64,000 bases of DNA from Argentina anserina. Lineage: Eukaryota; Streptophyta; Magnoliopsida; Rosales; Rosaceae. The first letter of the stretch is position 1, and each line of letters opens with the position of its first letter. The notes under the pieces were generated by a model that worked only from the letters and a program-made list of their open reading frames with translations, had not been told where the DNA came from and did not search any database. Both the position numbers and the translations under genes were made by a program. Positions 21,340 to 34,238 of this stretch are shown piece by piece. Where the stretch lies: positions 24,192,395 to 24,256,394 of the forward strand of contig NC_065878.1 of NCBI RefSeq assembly GCF_933775445.1, written 5' to 3'.

Positions 21340-22680
21340 GAAACGAAAAAATATGTTTCTCTCCTCCTTAGCTCTGCTAGGGTTTACTCGGCGGTGCAAG
21401 CTTTCGACAAAATCTTCAAAATTGGCCGGCAATAGCAAAAATCCAAGTTGATGGATCAACACTTTCTCTTCTTCTCAACCTGGTTGGTCTGTGGGTGGCG
21501 TTTCTGGCCCCTATGTTTTATTGTCTGTTAGGTTTTTGATGATGGCGTTGGTTGTTAGCGATGGTGGTGATTATGTCGTTGGCTCGGAGGTGATATGGGG
21601 ATCCATGAGCATGTACGACAATCCTCTTGATCCTTGGCGGTGGCGGCATCCGAAAATTGTGGGTTTTTTATTTTGTTTTTGATCGATCTAGCCTTGGTGA
21701 TGGAGTGAGGGAGGTTCGCCCGATCTGCATCAGGATGGCGGCGCAAATATGATGATGTCGATTGAGTCGGTTGGTGGTGAACTCGTCTTCCACTCCTCGT
21801 CGATTCTCTGGGCGGTAGAGCTCGGTGTCCTAAGTGCTTCCCGGAGAGAGGTGTGGTCGATCTGATCTGGTTTCCCTGGTGTTATGCGAGAATTTAATAA
21901 CGATAATGAGATTGGGAATCAGTTTGATTTGGCGTCGCTACCTGATTTATGATCACTTGTGGAACGATGGTGACGTTGGGGCTCTTTCGGTAAGTGTGTT
22001 TCAATTGGCGGCGGGTTTTGGTAAACATCGCTGATGGCGTTGAGTTTTGGTATTAGGTTCGTTGATTGGCTTGTTGGCGCTCCAGCTAGCTTTGGTTTGG
22101 AGCTTGTCACGGTGGTGCAAATGGTCACATCAGTGATGTTTGACACTGTGGGGGTGACTGTCACGACGTCATTTCCTTGCTTGGTGTGTTGTTGTTCAAG
22201 TGAAGTTGGGCTGGGCTGACTCATCAGCTTTTTCTTGGGCCTTTTGGGCTTTGATATGGTTTGTTGCTGAGACTAGGCTCATTTTTAGGCTTGAGCTTTG
22301 GGTCTGTCATTGGGTGTCGGCTATGGTTACAGTTGCTAGTAATTTGGTTTGGGCTCCTCCTTTACTGCGGGTCTAATTGGATTGGGTCTTTATGGCCCAT
22401 CGTTAGATATAATCTCGGATCAAGGACAGCCTATGCTCACGTGGTTGTGACATTTTAATTATTTCTTTTATGTGAGTTTTAGGCTTTGAAATAAAGGTGC
22501 TTAAAATGTATTCAGAAGATATATGTACTTTTGGTTGTTGGAATCCTAGGTGCAGCTAGGTTTTCCAGTAGTAATAGGGAGTAATTTTTTTTGTCCACCC
22601 ACATGGGTGTTTTATTCATTGTATTATTTGCTGAGCTATAAATTTAAGGGATTCTTATAAAAAAGTATATTTTGACACAT
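21340..22680 (+). mobile_element. GC-rich retroelement-like insert, copy 1
   Basis: A segment more GC-rich than its surroundings, starting around TTTCTCTCCTCCTTAGCTC and ending in ATTCTTATAAAAAAG. A GC-rich 5' part, no long frame, and an A-rich end would fit a 5'- and 3'-end-only LINE derivative, but no reverse transcriptase or target duplication was recognised. Short frames (for example 21491-21682) are interrupted. The identical segment recurs at 24340-25680. Confidence 0.35.
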
Positions 22681-23139
22681 GAAATTAGAAAATAGTCAAA
22701 AGAGATTGTAAAATTAGAAAAAAAATCAGTTTTTAAAAACTTTTAAACAGTTGCCCACCAATTTAGCAATATTTACACGAGTGCCATTCCCTAAAAAAAA
22801 AACCCATAATCCCAGATCAGTAGTTCTGCAGCACCACCGCGCCCTTGACCTTCAACACCGCCAAGAGCCCTCCTTTCCGACTCTAGCCAAACCTGAGACA
22901 TCGATGCCGACCACGAGTAAAGCAGGGAGGTCCTTCACCGAACACCACAGTTTCCTTATTGAGCCCGGACCTGAGATCGACGACCTTGAAGCTTCGTTCA
23001 AGCTATTCTCCGTCGAAATTTCCGCAGTGAGATCCACACCGCCGCCCCCAAGTTCAAGGACGACATTGTCGTTCTGCAACTCATTCATTCCACTCGTTAG
23101 ATCGATGTTGCGAGGATGTCATCAAGCTCGTCAAAACTA

Positions 23140-23395
23140 CCTGTCACACTATATATCACATAAAAAATATTAGTGTGATAGGTAGTGTGACAACAGGTGG
23201 GATAGCGGGTGTGACAGAATGTGTGACAGGTAGTGTGACAGCAGGTGTGACATCGGGTGTGCCAAGAGGAAATGTTTAAATACGCAAAATTATGTTAAAA
23301 TTCAAAGGAGATTGTGACATGTAGTGTGATAAGAAGTGTGATAGGCAATGTGATAACTATTATGATAGGCAGTGTAATACAATACATTAATGTCG
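23140..23395 (+). repeat. Degenerate GTGTGACAG repeat cluster, copy 1
   Basis: About a dozen spaced variants of GTGTGACAG and GTGTGATAG within 250 bases. Some are in reversed sense at the left edge (CTGTCACAC). It recurs at 26150-26400 in the second tandem copy. Confidence 0.7.
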
Positions 23396-23955
23396 ATATT
23401 TGGATTGTATGAGTTGATTTAAGAAGTTCAATAGCACATAATAATAAACAAAGATACGCTATTTCTAGTCTTTCTTCTTATTCTTCTTCTTCTTATAGTC
23501 ACAACAGTCATATATTATTTTTACTTTTTACTTTTTATTGTATATGGTAAAATATGGTAATTACTTTACTTTTCATTGTTTTTTTAAATTAATGTGAACA
23601 AATGGGTAGAAAATAGAAAAGGAAAAGAAAAAATAATAATACTGCCAATGGGAGGAAGGAAGACGGGACCGACTCGTGGCTTGTCCCTCACATAACACAA
23701 TTCCTAATTGGTTTTGATGTATTAAGCCCCAAATCGCAGTTTCGTTCGGTCTCTCTTTGAATCAATCCTACTCTCTCTCTCTCTCTCTCTCTCTGGGATC
23801 AAAGAGCTGCTGCTAGCCCTGCTACTAGTAGTTGTTTGTTTCCATCATCCATCATCAATCGTATTCTCTATTATTATTATTATTATTATTATTATTATCA
23901 GGGGTTGTTCTATGTTGATCGAGAAGTCATGTGAAAACTAATAAGTTAACCACTA

Positions 23956-23995
<40 letters not shown>

Positions 23996-24339
23996 TGAGA
24001 TTACATATTAACATCAACTTCCTTCATGTAACTCTCTTGTGCCAAAATTATTTTTGTAATCTTTATTAAGCTAACGAAGTCACAAGGGTTAGACAACAAA
24101 AGTAAACATATTTCTCATCTTTTTTAGAAAATATATCATATTCATAGAAGTTATTATCAGAAGAAATATCAATTATTGATGTTTCAATCCCACCTCCCCC
24201 CTTGGATTTTCAATTTCGGGTTGATAATGATTCAATTCTTGATTAAGAGATGACACCCACAACTATTACAATTTTACCATATGTAAGTAAACACTAACTG
24301 ATCAATATTCTTTGGTTTGATCAGCTAGTGGAAACGAAA

Positions 24340-25680
24340 AAATATGTTTCTCTCCTCCTTAGCTCTGTTAGGGTTTACTCGGCGGTGCAAGCTTTCGACA
24401 AAATCTTCAAAATTGGCCGGCAACAGCAAAAATCCAAGTTGATGGATCAACACTTTCTCTTCTTCTCAGCCTGGTTGGTCTATGGGTGGCGTTTCTGGCC
24501 CTTATGTTTTATTGTCTGTTAGGTTTTTGATGATGGCATTGGTTGTTAGCGATGGTGGTGATTATGTCGTTGGCTCGGAGGTGATATGGGGATCCATGAG
24601 CATGTACGACAATCCTCTTGATCCTTGGCGGTGGCGGCATCCGAAAATTGTGGGTTTTTTATTTTGTTTTTGATCGATCTAGCCTTGGTGCTGGAGTGAG
24701 GGAGGTTCGCCCGATCTGCATCAGGATGGCGGCGTAAATATGATGATGTCGATTGAGTCGGTTGGCGGTGAACTCGTCTTCCACTCCTCGTCGATTCTCT
24801 GGGCGGTAGAGCTCGGTGTCCTAAGTGCTTCCCGGAGAGAGGTGTGGTCGATCTAATCTGGTTTCCCTGGTGTTATGCGAGAATTTGATAACGATAATGA
24901 GATTGGGGATCAGTTTGATTTGGCGTCGCTACCTGATTTATGATCACTTGTGGAGCGATGGTGACGTTGGGGCTCTTTCGGTAAGTGTGTTTCAATTGGC
25001 GGCGAGTTTTGGTAAACATCGCTGATGGTGTTGAGTTTTGGTATTAGGTTCGCTGATTGGCTTGTTGGCGCTCCAGCTAGTTTTGGTTTGGAGCTTGCCA
25101 CGGTGGTGCAAATGGTCACATCAGTGATGTTTGACACTGTGGGGGTGACTGTCACGACGTCATTTTCCTTGCTTGGTGTGTTGTTGTTCAAGTGAAGTTG
25201 GGCTGGGCTGACTCATCAGCTTCTTCTTGGGCCTTTTGGGCTTTGATATGGTTTGTTGCTGAGACTAGGCTCATTTTTAGGCTTGAGCTTTGGGTCTGTC
25301 ATTGGGTGTCGGCTATGGTTACAGTTGCTAGTAATTTGGTTTGGGCTCCTCCTTTACTGCTGGTCTGGTTGGATTGGGTCTTTATGGCCCATCGTTAGAT
25401 ATAATCTCGGATCAAGGACAGTCTATGCTCACGTGGTTGTGACATTTTAATTATTTCTTTTATGTGAGTTTTAGGCTTTGAAATAAAGGTGCTTAAAATG
25501 TATTCAGAAGTTATATGTACTTTTGGTTGTTGGAATCCTAGGTGCAGCTAGGTTTTCCAGTAGTAATAGGGAGTAATTTTTTTTGTCCACCCACATGGGT
25601 GTTTTATTCATTGTATTATTTGATGAGCTATAAATTTAAGGGATTCTTATAAAAAAGTATATTTTGACACATGAAATTAG
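24340..25680 (+). mobile_element. GC-rich retroelement-like insert, copy 2
   Basis: Second copy of the 21340-22680 segment, carried by the tandem duplication. The short frames are nearly the same in both copies, as expected from recent duplication rather than selection. Confidence 0.35.
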
Positions 25681-26149
25681 AAAATAGTCAAAAGAGATTG
25701 TAAAATTAGAAAAAAAATCAGTTTTTAAAAACTTTTAAACAGTTGCCCACCAATTTAGCAATATTTACACGAGTGCCATTCCCTAAAACCATTATCTAAA
25801 AAAAAAAACCCATAATCCCAGATCAGTAGTTATGCAACACCACCGCGCCCTTGACCTTCAACACCGCCAAGAGCCCGCCTTTCCGACTCTAGCCAAACCT
25901 GAGACATCGATGCCGACCACGAGTAAAGCAAGGAGGTCCTTCACCGAACACCACAGTTTCCTTATTGAGCCCGGACCTGAGATCGACGACCTTGAAGCTT
26001 CGTTCAAGCTATTCTCCGTCGAAATTTCCGCAGTGAGATCCACACCGCCGCCCCCAAGTTCAAGGACGACATTGTCGTTCTGCAACTCATTCGTTCCACT
26101 CGTTAGATTGATGTTGCGAGGATGTCATCAAGCTCGTCGTTCTTAAACT

Positions 26150-26400
26150 ACCTGTCACACTATATATCACATAAAAAAAATTAGTGTGATAGGTAGTGTG
26201 ACAACAGGTGGGATAGCGGGTGTGACAGAATGTGTGACAGGTAGTGTGACAGCAGGTGTGACATCGGGTGTGCCAAGAGGAAATGTTTAAATACGCAAAA
26301 TTATGTTAAAATTCAAAGGAGATTGTGACATGTAGTGTGATAAGAAGTGTGATAGGCAATGTGATAACTATTATGATAGGCAGTGTAATACAATACATTA
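26150..26400 (+). repeat. Degenerate GTGTGACAG repeat cluster, copy 2
   Basis: Same clustered motif as at 23140-23395, now about 950 bases upstream of the YAK1 start codon. Confidence 0.7.
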
Positions 26401-26619
26401 ATGTCGATATTTGGATTGTATGAGTTGATTTAAGAAGTTCAATAACACATAATAATAAATAAAGATACGTTATTTCTAGTCTTTCTTCTTATTCTTCTTC
26501 TTCTTCTTCTTATAGTCACAACAGTCATATATTATTTTTACTTTTTACTTTTTATTGTATATGGTAAAATATGGTATTTACTTTACTTTTCATTGTTTTT
26601 TTAAATTAATGTGAACAAA

Positions 26620-26792
26620 TGGGTAGAAAATAGAAAAGGAAAAGAAAAAATAATAATACTGCCAATGGGAGGAAGGAAGACGGGACCGACTCGTGGCTTG
26701 TCCCTCACATAACACAATTCCTAATTGGTTTTGATGTATTAAGCCCCAAATCGCAGTTTCGTTCGGTCTATCTCTTTGAATCAATACTACTA

Positions 26793-26827
<35 letters not shown>

Positions 26828-26899
26828 GATCAAAGAGCTGCTGCTAGCCCTGCTACTAGTAGTTGTTTGTTTCCATCATCCATCATCAATCGTATTCTC

Positions 26900-26932
<33 letters not shown>

Positions 26933-27119
26933 CAGGGGTTGTTCTATGTTGATCGATCTCCTGCTGCCGATGCTTCCATAATGCTGTGCGATTGAGATAT
27001 GAAGGATGGGATTGGAATCGGTTGGTGGCTTCCTGGGCTTAATTGGTCACTTCTGTAATTCTTTTATTTAATTTAATGGAGGGCATCGAGCAAGTAGCTT
27101 GATTTTGGGGTTTTGGACC
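26620..27119 (+). promoter_or_regulatory. YAK1 promoter and 5' leader
   Basis: Region upstream of the YAK1 start. It has a long CT tract (about 26796-26826) followed by CTGCTGCTAGCCCTGCTACT and a TTA microsatellite (26903-26932), a layout typical of plant 5' leaders. Everything up to 26947 is also present about 3.0 kb upstream because of the tandem duplication; 26948-27119 is single copy. Confidence 0.5.
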
Positions 27120-30100
27120 ATGGATGAGCTCAATCCTACTTCTGCCTCTTCCTGGCGTCCCAGCCAGCTCCTCTTTACTCCATATGAACCACAACCAGAA
27201 CCAGCCAGCACCAAGTCCCAACCTTTACGCGTTACCAGAAGACCGGTGAGTCCCCCCTTATTGTCTCAACCAAGTCACAACTTAATTCATATACAAGGTT
27301 AGCTAGTTGTATATATCAAGCTCTACTGGAGGGAGAGTTTGCCCAGTTCAGAAATTGTACTACTTACCTGTCCTACTCCCTAGTAGAATATTTGTCTACT
27401 CAGAGTTTTGCTTGGTTTGAGTTTGATACTGATGTTGAGAATCCATAAAGCTTCATTCAACTACTTTCAGTTAAGTTAGTTACTTCACTAGATTATAATC
27501 ATACAAAAATAATTAGGCTGTTATCAATGTACAATTATTAGTTTGACTCTTCTCTAAATTTACCTAGGGCTGTTGTACTTTTACTTGATGAGCATGGCTT
27601 CCACATTCTGCTTATTCCTGACTATGTGATGATGCATCTCATATTTTTTCATTCCATTCCATCTAATTACCTACCTTAATATCGTGTGTGCAATATCCTG
27701 AGTACATGCATCATCTATGGGAATGCATCTTATATTTCTTTCTATACAATTACCTACCTTGATACTGTCTGTTATATCTCTTGAACTGGTATTTTTTTTC
27801 CTGGGGATATCATTTGATACCTCAGTGTCTGATGTCTTTATACATGAACTTATTGTTGAATAAATCAAGCAGATCTATTTCTTTAATGTTGCATGGCATT
27901 CTGTTATGCAGCTTGTGGCAAGATTAACTAAGGGCATAGTTGAAACATACCAAATCTGCAATCCACTGTTTAAGTATTCAGAAGAACTGAATCCAAAGAG
28001 ATATTTGACCAGCCCATCAAGTGGAGTAAACAATGAAGGCCTTGATAATGTTAACTCGGATCTTATTCTGACTGTTAACTTTGTCCTGGTCAATTTAGAC
28101 GTGCACAGAAGGTTTGTTATTGTCTGTATTTTCTCTTGACATGTTTACAGGCTCTTTGTTAAAGATACTCAATATACATTTTATTGTCAGTTTTTAATTA
28201 ACTTGATTTTAAGATGGTATTATTTCAAAAATTAGCATGGTGACTGTTTAAATTTGTTAGTTACTCTGTTTGCCTGCAGCTGTGCCAAGTTTATCATGTC
28301 TCACAGTTAAAGATTGATGAAAAGTTGGAAATGAGAATATATAATAAAGAATGAGAAGAGTATTAAATATATGAATTTTTATTACGCATTTATGTTGTGT
28401 TTTGTTCCCTCCCATGGTATCCTACCGTCAGTTTAGCTTAGAACTCTTTTTTTTAATCTTCACTTTTTATTTGCAGATACATCGTCAAAGATGTTCTCGG
28501 CCATGGAACATTTGGCCAGGTTGCTAAATGCTGGGTTCCAGAGAATAATAGTTTTGTTGCTGTGAAGATCATTAAAAATCAACCAGCATACTATCAACAG
28601 GCACTTGTTGAAGTTTCCATTTTGACAACGGTAATGCTATCATTGTTATATATTTTAGTATGTCTTTGGTCTTTGTATTGTTTGACTTAGTTTTTCTTTT
28701 GCAGTTAAACAAGAAATATGATCCTGAGGACAAGCATCACATTGTTCGTATTTATGATTACTTTGTATATCATCGTCATTTGTGCATTTCTTTTGAACTG
28801 CTTGATACTAACCTGTAAGTCACACCATCTCTTTATTTGTGATTTGAACTCTTTTTTCTTATTCACCCCATTTTAATTTTAAGTTTAATTAGTCTTAGTT
28901 GTCTTTATTTTATCCCTGCCAGGGTTACCATTTTTGCATTTATTCAGGTACAAGCTTATCTTTATTTTATCCCTGCCGAGGTTAACATTTTTGCATTTAT
29001 TCAGGTACGAGCTTATCAAGATAAATCATTTCAGGGGGCTGTCCTTGACCATCGTCCAATTATTTTCTAAACAAGTATGAAAATTCTTGCTTGGAATTGA
29101 ATTTGGACTTTTTGTTTGCTTGATGACTGTATATCTCAACCCTTCTGTTGTTCTTTCTACTCTATATATGATCTAAATAGATTCTACATGGGTTAGCCCT
29201 GTTAAAGGATGCTGGGATAATTCACTGTGATCTGAAGCCTGAAAACATTCTTTTATGCACAAGGCAAGTTACTTTTTATGATAACTCTTACCTATCTGAG
29301 TGATTGCATCAAGTTAAAATTGAATGTTGTCCCTTGAAATCAACAGTATTAAGCCGGCAGAAATTAAAATTATTGACTTTGGATCCGCATGCATGGAAGA
29401 TCGAACTGTTTACTCCTACATTCAGGTATGTTTTATTGCATAATGCTTAATTGCTTATCCTTTGCCTATCAAATTCTTTATGTGCAGTGGAAGGTCTTAT
29501 AACTGCATTTTTCCATATGTTTTGCAGAGTCGTTACTACAGGTCTCCTGAAGTCCTGCTTGGTTATCAGTATCCTTGTACATGAATTGAATGCGTTGTAC
29601 TTTTCTACTATGCTGTCTTTTAATTTTACTGGCTCCATTATTTATCTTTATCTTTGTTTAGAGTTTAGATTTTAGAGTCTCTTTGAAAATAAGTAAATTA
29701 TCTGCAAGCCTTTTAAAAAAGAAAAAAAGTGGAAACCCGCTACCAAATGGTGGTTATTTAGCCCAAAACTGAACAATTTTTGGAGTTGGCTATGGCTCTG
29801 TTCCTACAAGATTGGTCTTCAATATATATGAGTATCTGAGCTGCAGTAGTACTATCTTGCCTTCATTTTTCAGGCTGCAATTTTACTAAGAATATCCAGA
29901 GTTTACGCTTGTGAACACCATGAGCTTCTTTCTGCAGATTTAAGTTATGATCCAGATCGTTTGCTTTTATTTCAACCTATTAGGAGGCCCTTAACCCTTA
30001 CAGATATACTACTGCTATCGATATGTGGTCCTTTGGATGCATAGTTGCTGAATTGTTTCTGGGATTGCCATTATTTCCGGGAGCTTCAGAATTTGACCTC

Positions 30101-33100
30101 CTAAGGAGAATGATTGAAATACTTGGGTATGCCCTTTTCATCTGTATAGGCTAAACTAATTTATACTAGTAACCACCTAATTGGAACATATGGAGGATAA
30201 TAATTGCTGTTTCTGGATATGGCAACTAAGAACTTGTGGTGGATATAAGCACTCTTTTTCGGAATGACGTTCATTGGTGTCAATCTTAAGTTATTATTTT
30301 GAGAAGATAGTTCTTTGCCTATTGTTTAATTGTTTCAACATCTTATTCTGTCTGGTCGTAATGTTGTAGAGAGCAACCCCCTGATTATGTACTCAAGGAG
30401 GCTAAAAACACAAGCAAGTTCTTTAAGTGCATCCGAAGTATGCACAGTAGGGAGAACGGAGATTTTTCTGCAACTGGCAAAAGTTCATATCAAGCTTTAA
30501 CAGAGGAAGAATATGAAGCTGTAAGGCCAATATGATAGAATATTAGGGAAAGAAGTGATATTTGGTTAAAAGAAGGCTAAATTCTAAGATTTTACAATAG
30601 TGGAATCATTGTAGGTTTTAGTTGTATATACTTGCATTATTTAAATACTTGGTGTTGTATGTTTTTGTCTCTGTTCTTATGGTGATTGGTTTCTGTTCAG
30701 AGAGAACTGAAAAGACCAACAATTGGAAAGGAGTATTTTAAACACATGAACCTTGAAGAAATTGTCACACAGTATCCGTATCGGAAGAACTTGCCCCAGG
30801 AAGACATGGTTAAAGGTCTGGCCAAAGCTACATCTTTGTATAGTTTCAATCATGATACACTGAAACAGTTTTGTTTCCTGTGTTTAATGACTACTAATAT
30901 GCTGTATGGTATCAAATATGGCGCAGAAAGTCAGATACGATTAGCTTTGGTTGATTTTTTGAGGGGCCTTGTTGAATTTGATCCTTCAAAACGCTGGTCA
31001 CCTTTTCAGGTTTGTTAACTGTTCACCACCTGTTGAATTTTGATGAATTTCGTTATAATTACATAGAAAGATTGTGAGTTGTACTTGTACCTCCAGGCTT
31101 CAAGACACCCTTTTGTTACAGGGGAACCTTTTACTTGCCCTTATCAACCTCCAGCAGAGACTCCTCGCATGGTAAGTGGATAAATGCATGAACTTTCATA
31201 GTCTAATGAAGTTTCACTTACAGCTTTGAAAACTACGACTTCAATTAACAGGCTGAAAGAGTTTTTGTGCCAGATACAGATATCAAATGTACCAGTGTTG
31301 GGTTTAATTCTTAGTTGATGCATCGATTATGTGTAGTGTTGTTCCAGTGTAATTTGTATACATTTCTTTTGCCTAGTTACCAGGACTTGGTTATAGTAGT
31401 TAAATATTGCTGCATTATGCAGGAGGTGGTACTAAGTATGTCTATTTTCCTTTTCTCTTTTTCATGGGTTTTGTCCCCGTTGCGCTCTTCTAGCCTGTTG
31501 CTCAAAACATAAGGGTAGATCATCATCCTGGTGGTGGACATTGGTTTGCTGCTGGTCTCTCTCCTAATGTAAGCTTGCTGCTCTTCAATCTGCCGTTTTT
31601 CTTTTTAAATATTTTGTTGTCCACATCTTTAATCCATCTTCGCTATAATAACATTTTTCTCCTGTGCAGATTCTAGGCAGAAACAGGATATCCATGCATA
31701 GCAGCCCACATTTTCAGGTGTTGCCACCATATGCACCCACTAACAGCTATGGCAGTGTAGGAAGTCATGGCAGTTATAATGATGGTACCGGACTTGGAAG
31801 CAGCTACGGAAGCTATGGGGATACTGGCAATATGTTTGCTTATTATTCACCTGTTGGTCCATCTGGGATGAACATGCATGCTCAAGGCAACGCATCAATG
31901 CTTGGAAGTAGTCCTGACGCAAGACGGAGGATTATTCCATATTCACATGGAAATGGACTTGGTATGAGCCCTTCAGCAGGAAGTTTTGCTCCGCTGCCCC
32001 TAGGTACTAGTCCTTCACAGTTTACTCCACCAGGTTCCTATGGTCAAGTTTCTACTGGCTCCCCAGGGCATTATGGTCCAACCTCTCCAGCAAGAGGCAG
32101 TTGTCACGGATCACCTTTAGGAAAGATGGCTGCAGTTAGTCAGTTCAATAGAAGAAAAGGTTGGGGTTATCCTGGCGGTTCTCAAACTCAGGAGAGTTCG
32201 TCTTCACATTGGCAAGGTCAAACCAATGATGGCATCAGTTCTGGCAAAGCTGAGGGGAATTCTCAAATAGTTAGTGGTTCCCCATCACATCTGCCTGTAA
32301 GTTCTAGTGCTGGAAGTTGGAAACACCAGCGAGGAGGCAGTGGAAGTTCTGCTGGCTACTTAGCCAATCCTAATATGCCAGGCTCCCTAAAGGTTGGTTC
32401 CAATATCCCAAAGACCACAGGACTGGCTCATGATAATACAGAGGCTAGCCTGTCATTGCCTGATCCTGGGGATTGGGATCCCAATTATAGGTATAACTGA
32501 ACAATACCTTTTGATTTATGTAATCGTGTTGCAAACTTTACCGGCATATATGAATTTTTGCAGTCAAGATTTAGGTATTAATCATCTTTGCATGCTTCTA
32601 AATCTTGTTTCATAGTTCAAAATAAGATAATTCAGTTGTTAGTCTGCCGAGTACTGTTTTTTCCGTTCCACCGTGGCCTATAAGATCCCCCAATGTTTAA
32701 TGCTCCATAGTGGTATTGTGTATCTCTTTAGAGTGAGATAGTTGTTGAGGCGTGTATCATGGTGGCAATGCTGTTTTGGCCTTTTTTTATTTAATTTTTT
32801 TAAGTGGACACATTTTCAGTTGCCAATACACGATCGTTATTATAATGGTAGTGCATTCTATGTATAAAGCATGTTGAACTTCCTCACGTGGAGTTCTTCA
32901 ATCTCAAGAGGCTTTACTTGTTAAATGTGCCTCGGCTTGTTTTAAAATTCTGATGTGTTTCTATTCTCATTCCAGTGATGAACTTCTGCTGCAAGAAGAT
33001 GGTTCGGATACAAACCGCTTGATTGCTGAGTTCAGCAATAGCATGCATCTTAATTCCGCAGAAACATTGGGTGGGGTTGGAAGATTCAGCAGCATGTCAA

Positions 33101-34238
33101 GTACAAGCTCAGGTGTTTCCTTACACAGGTAAGTTGTTTCACTATAAAAAAATTTATAATCATCTCAGCAAGTCCTCTGTTCCTTAAATTGGAAATTTAA
33201 TACATGTTTATGTGTATATTCCACACAATAATGTTGCACAATTGATTCTTATTTTTACATGTATATAAGTCTGGCATTAAATTACATCTTGTGTTCTTGT
33301 TATGATGTGTTCAACTATTATTGTTTCTGTGAATGGCTTTCATTTCCTGTTAATCGAATACAAGATGAATAATGTCATACAGATGGTTCTAAATTTTTTT
33401 TTTGCTTCAACTGAATGATGCCTACAATTGCAGTGCAAATAGTGGATATACTCTTAGGAAAATGTAAATAGTATATGGATTGATCAGGAAAAAGATACTC
33501 AAATACTCCCTTTTGAATTTTTTGTTTTTAAATCTGCAATTATGATCAGCAGTTTTTAGTGCTTAACATTGGCCTTTAAAACTCTCAGATTGCTATGACT
33601 GACACCTTTGCTTTGTTTTGAATTGAATTTTGATTAAATTGTGTACCACTTTCTCCTGATTGTTGATTATGTTCTGTGTGATCTGCTTCAGACAAAGTGG
33701 CCCAATTCAATCATTCTCGCATGCAGTGGTGGGTAGCCCTCCAACTGGTGAACCACTCGCTGGATTTGTGCATTTGTCTAAACCTCCTCATTTCATGCCT
33801 CATATATCGCAAAATTCTCCAAGCCGTTTGGGCCAGCAACCGCAGCGGTTCAATCATGGAAGACCAAACAATTCTCGGAATAATGATTGGAATCATATGA
33901 AGGTGCAGCCCCCTCCTCCCAATTTTAACATTGGAGGCCCACATTCTCCAGGAAATAGCTCATTCAGCAATGGTGCGCCTTGGGGTACTCTCTGACCAAC
34001 ATCATAAGCCATTGCTACCTAATTTTTCTTTACTAAGAACGAAAAAAAAAAACTGTCCTATAATGTCTATGTAGGAAATGGGGTTTGAATTGGGGGTGGG
34101 GGTGGGGGTGGGGTGTAAGAGAGCTGTGATCAGTCAAACTAATTGTGGCACTCTATTGTAGGGCTTAGAGCCAGTCATCCAGCCATTAGCGTTCCACCGG
34201 CATCACGTGGACGAAAGGACTATGGACGAATTATCTGA
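27120..34238 (+). CDS. YAK1: YAK1-type dual-specificity protein kinase (DYRK family)
   Basis: Eighteen exons add to 2,829 bases, 942 residues, close to Arabidopsis YAK1. The kinase domain is about residues 110-470: glycine loop GHGTFGQV (117-124), catalytic lysine in VAVK (139), HCDLKPEN with Asp237, a DFG at 258-260, and the DYRK activation loop Y270-S-Y272 before [12 protein letters not shown]. DYRKs autophosphorylate the second tyrosine, then act on Ser/Thr. The C terminus is Gly/Ser/Asn/Pro-rich and disordered, ending RKDYGRII. In plants YAK1 acts in TOR and stress growth control. Exons: 27120-27245, 27912-28111, 28477-28630, 28705-28814, 29005-29074, 29181-29263, 29347-29425, 29528-29568, 30004-30126, 30370-30520, 30701-30815, 30927-31009, 31097-31171, 31494-31568, 31670-32490, 32976-33128, 33692-33984, 34162-34238. 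Oddities: a GC donor after 29263, a duplicated acceptor before 29005, and an in-frame 111-base intron after 30815. If the last intron is retained the protein ends at 33995 instead. Confidence 0.93.

Larger units (their letters stand above)
20909..23913. repeat. Tandem duplication, copy 1 (3.0 kb)
   Basis: This block is repeated head-to-tail, nearly identical, at 23914-26947. It runs from GTTGATCGAGAAGTCATG to a (TTA)n stretch and CAGGGGTTGTTCTAT. Differences are small indels, microsatellite lengths and scattered substitutions. Copy 1 contains a duplicate of the YAK1 promoter/leader segment at its right end (about 23640-23913). Confidence 0.93.
23914..26947. repeat. Tandem duplication, copy 2 (3.0 kb)
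   Basis: Second, directly adjacent copy of 20909-23913. It has an extra ACCATTATCT near 25787 and longer CT and TTA microsatellites. Its right end is the upstream leader region of the YAK1 gene. The 9-base sequence GTTGATCGA is found at the left edge, at the junction and at the right edge. Confidence 0.93.

Noticed and set aside
21491..25450. Pairs of identical short frames (such as MGGVSGPYV... at 21491 and 24482) as duplicated small genes
   Set aside because: They are duplicated because the whole 3-kb block is; flanking non-coding bases are just as alike, and the frames are short and interrupted.
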